From assembly GCA_937901395.1 (NCBI GenBank), contig CALCDB010000172.1:1-13666 (forward strand): a DNA stretch of 13,666 nucleotides, given 5' to 3'. This DNA comes from an uncultured Verrucomicrobiota bacterium. Lineage in GTDB: Bacteria > Verrucomicrobiota > Kiritimatiellia > RFP12 > UBA1067. A program made the translations under genes and the position numbers. The notes under the pieces were generated by a model. That model had not been told where the DNA came from, did no database searches, and was given only the letters and a program-made list of their open reading frames with translations. This document shows, piece by piece, positions 12,814 through 13,666 of the stretch (positions within the stretch are counted from its first letter, which is position 1; every line of letters starts with the position of its first letter).

Positions 12814-13307
12814 CCGACTTTGACATGTTTAATTACAATCGGCTCCTCCGGCACATTTTGATACGGCCCGGAAAATCCCGTCTTCACCTTGGCGATTGCA
12901 TCGACTACTTCCATTCCATCGATTACTTTTCCGAACACAGCATACCCAAAGCCCTGCTGCGTGGGATTAACGAAGTCCAGAAAATCATTGTCCACGAGGT
13001 TTATGAAGAATTGGTTGGTTGCGGAATCCACTACCATCGTGCGCGCCATCGCGATCGTTCCGCGTAAATTCTTAAGCCCGTTCATCGCCTCGTTGCGAAT
13101 GGGCTCGCGCGTCTTCTTCTGGTTCATGTCCTTCGTGAAACCGCCGCCCTGGATCATGAACCCGTCGATGACCCTGTGGAAGATCGTGCCGTCGTAATGT
13201 CCGTCCTTCGCGTATTGGACGAAATTCGCGACCGTCTCCGGGGCCTTCGCGTCATCAAGCTCGAGGGTGATCGTTCCCATCGAGGTCTCCATCGTCGCCT
13301 TCTTCAT
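12810..13307 (-). CDS. ppiB: Peptidyl-prolyl cis-trans isomerase, cyclophilin type
   Basis: 165 residues, no signal peptide, so cytoplasmic. Cyclophilins speed cis-trans isomerisation of prolyl bonds during folding. The active site is present: FHRVIDGFMIQGG (43-55, Arg45 catalytic), the MAR(T)...NQFFINL block (about 87-103) and FGYAVFGKV (121-129). MGTITLELDDAKAPETVANF (10-29) is the normal family opening. The start overlaps the gatA stop as ATGA (13307-13304) and has GAGGAG eight bases upstream. Codon use changes inside the gene: by hand count 11 of the first 80 codons end in A or T, against about 36 of the last 85. The first part matches gatA, the last part matches the genes downstream. Confidence 0.95.
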   Translation of the reverse strand: MKKATMETSMGTITLELDDAKAPETVANFVQYAKDGHYDGTIFHRVIDGFMIQGGGFTKDMNQKKTREPIRNEAMNGLKNLRGTIAMARTMVVDSATNQFFINLVDNDFLDFVNPTQQGFGYAVFGKVIDGMEVVDAIAKVKTGFSGPYQNVPEEPIVIKHVKVG

Positions 13308-13666
13308 TTTGCAATCTCCTCGAATGCCTTTGAAACCTTCAAGAGCTTCTCCTCCTCGAATCCGCCGCAGATGAACTGCACGCCGACCGGAAGCTTCGTA
13401 TCAGAGGTAAAGCCCGCCGGCACGGACGAGGCGCAGACGCCCGCCAGGGCCGAGGGGATCGTGTAGAGGTCGTTCAGGTACATCGTGAGCGGATCCTGGT
13501 TCGCCCCGAACTTGAACGCCGGTGTCGGCGCACACGGCGTAATGAGCGCGTCCACCTTCGCGAACGCCTCGTCGAAGTCGCGCTTGATGAGCGTGCGGAC
13601 CCGCTGGGCCTTCCCGTAGTAGGCGTCGTAATAGCCGGACGAGAGGACGTACGTGCCCATGATGAT
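13304..13666 (-). CDS. gatA: Asp-tRNA(Asn)/Glu-tRNA(Gln) amidotransferase subunit A, C-terminal fragment
   Basis: The last 120 codons of gatA; the frame is open to the right edge (Ile-Ile before MGTYVLSSGYYDAYYGKAQ). GatA is the amidase subunit of GatCAB, which converts Glu-tRNA(Gln) and Asp-tRNA(Asn) to the correct amides. GTYVLSSGYYDAYY, LITPCAPTPAF and PVGVQFICG match the C-terminal part of the family; IPSALAGVCASSVPAGF is the substrate-tunnel region. The catalytic Ser-Ser-Lys triad lies in the missing N-terminal part. The codons are strongly G/C-ending (about 16 of 121 end in A/T), more so than most genes to the left. gatC and gatB would be expected to the right or elsewhere. The stop overlaps the ppiB start as ATGA. 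Confidence 0.93.
   Translation of the reverse strand: MIMGTYVLSSGYYDAYYGKAQRVRTLIKRDFDEAFAKVDALITPCAPTPAFKFGANQDPLTMYLNDLYTIPSALAGVCASSVPAGFTSDTKLPVGVQFICGGFEEEKLLKVSKAFEEIAK
13316..13321 (-). promoter_or_regulatory. Ribosome binding site (GAGGAG) of ppiB
   Basis: GAGGAG on the minus strand within the last codons of gatA, eight bases before ATG 13307. It confirms the ppiB start and gives it ribosome entry independent of the ATGA overlap. Confidence 0.7.

Noticed and set aside
1..13666. CRISPR arrays, tRNA/rRNA genes, IS ends or attachment sites
   Set aside because: No regularly spaced repeats, no tRNA-like cloverleaf sequence and no transposase or inverted-repeat pairs were seen; practically all bases are used by minus-strand genes.

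Overview
The window is an almost gap-free run of 19 genes, all read from the minus strand, so transcription runs from base 13666 towards base 1. Noncoding DNA is about 80 bases in total, and the largest gap is 54 bases (12756-12809). Most junctions are ATGA, TAATG or TGATG stop/start overlaps. This marks one long, translationally coupled, mainly housekeeping operon. Several gene types fit a bacterium of the PVC group, perhaps Kiritimatiellota or Lentisphaerota: a MurA with Asp in place of the catalytic Cys, a GxQIGLxN surface-repeat protein, and the Cys-rich protein at 9995-10549, which resembles conserved hypothetical proteins I associate with Verrucomicrobia and relatives. The phylum call is an inference from recalled family resemblance, not a measurement.

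Right end to left end, in transcription order: the C-terminal end of gatA (tRNA-dependent amidotransferase) and ppiB (cyclophilin). Next comes a 54-base gap with a good sigma70-like promoter, then a secreted GxQIGLxN repeat protein, a DUF1015 protein, a DUF2062 membrane protein and a Cys-rich protein with an acidic tail. These are followed by a SWI2/SNF2 helicase, a SWIM zinc-finger protein and a 44-residue ORF. A 19-base AT-rich leader holding a 10-bp tandem repeat precedes an Opp/Dpp-type ABC ATPase. Then come a KtrA/TrkA-type RCK protein, murA, a TsaC-Maf fusion, thiamine pyrophosphokinase, folB, pncC, a stand-alone GGQ release-factor-like protein, murI, a pteridine-reductase-type SDR, and the first 36 codons of queH, cut by the window edge.

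The left two thirds groups precursor and cofactor functions: peptidoglycan precursors (murA, murI), folate/pterin (folB and a PTR1/FolM-type reductase), thiamine diphosphate, NAD salvage (pncC), tRNA modification (tsaC, queH), nucleotide sanitation (maf) and ribosome rescue. The right third is less understood: helicase, SWIM protein, Cys-rich protein and DUF proteins co-transcribed with no mobile-element or phage signs.

Most notable points: the in-frame TsaC-Maf fusion with a possible relic of the lost Maf start; MurA Cys-to-Asp (predicted fosfomycin insensitivity); the Asp/Tyr/Lys and TGxxxRxG signature of the SDR near folB; the coupled 44-residue ORF after the SWIM gene; and a change of codon use inside ppiB. 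No RNA gene, IS, CRISPR array or convincing intrinsic terminator was seen.
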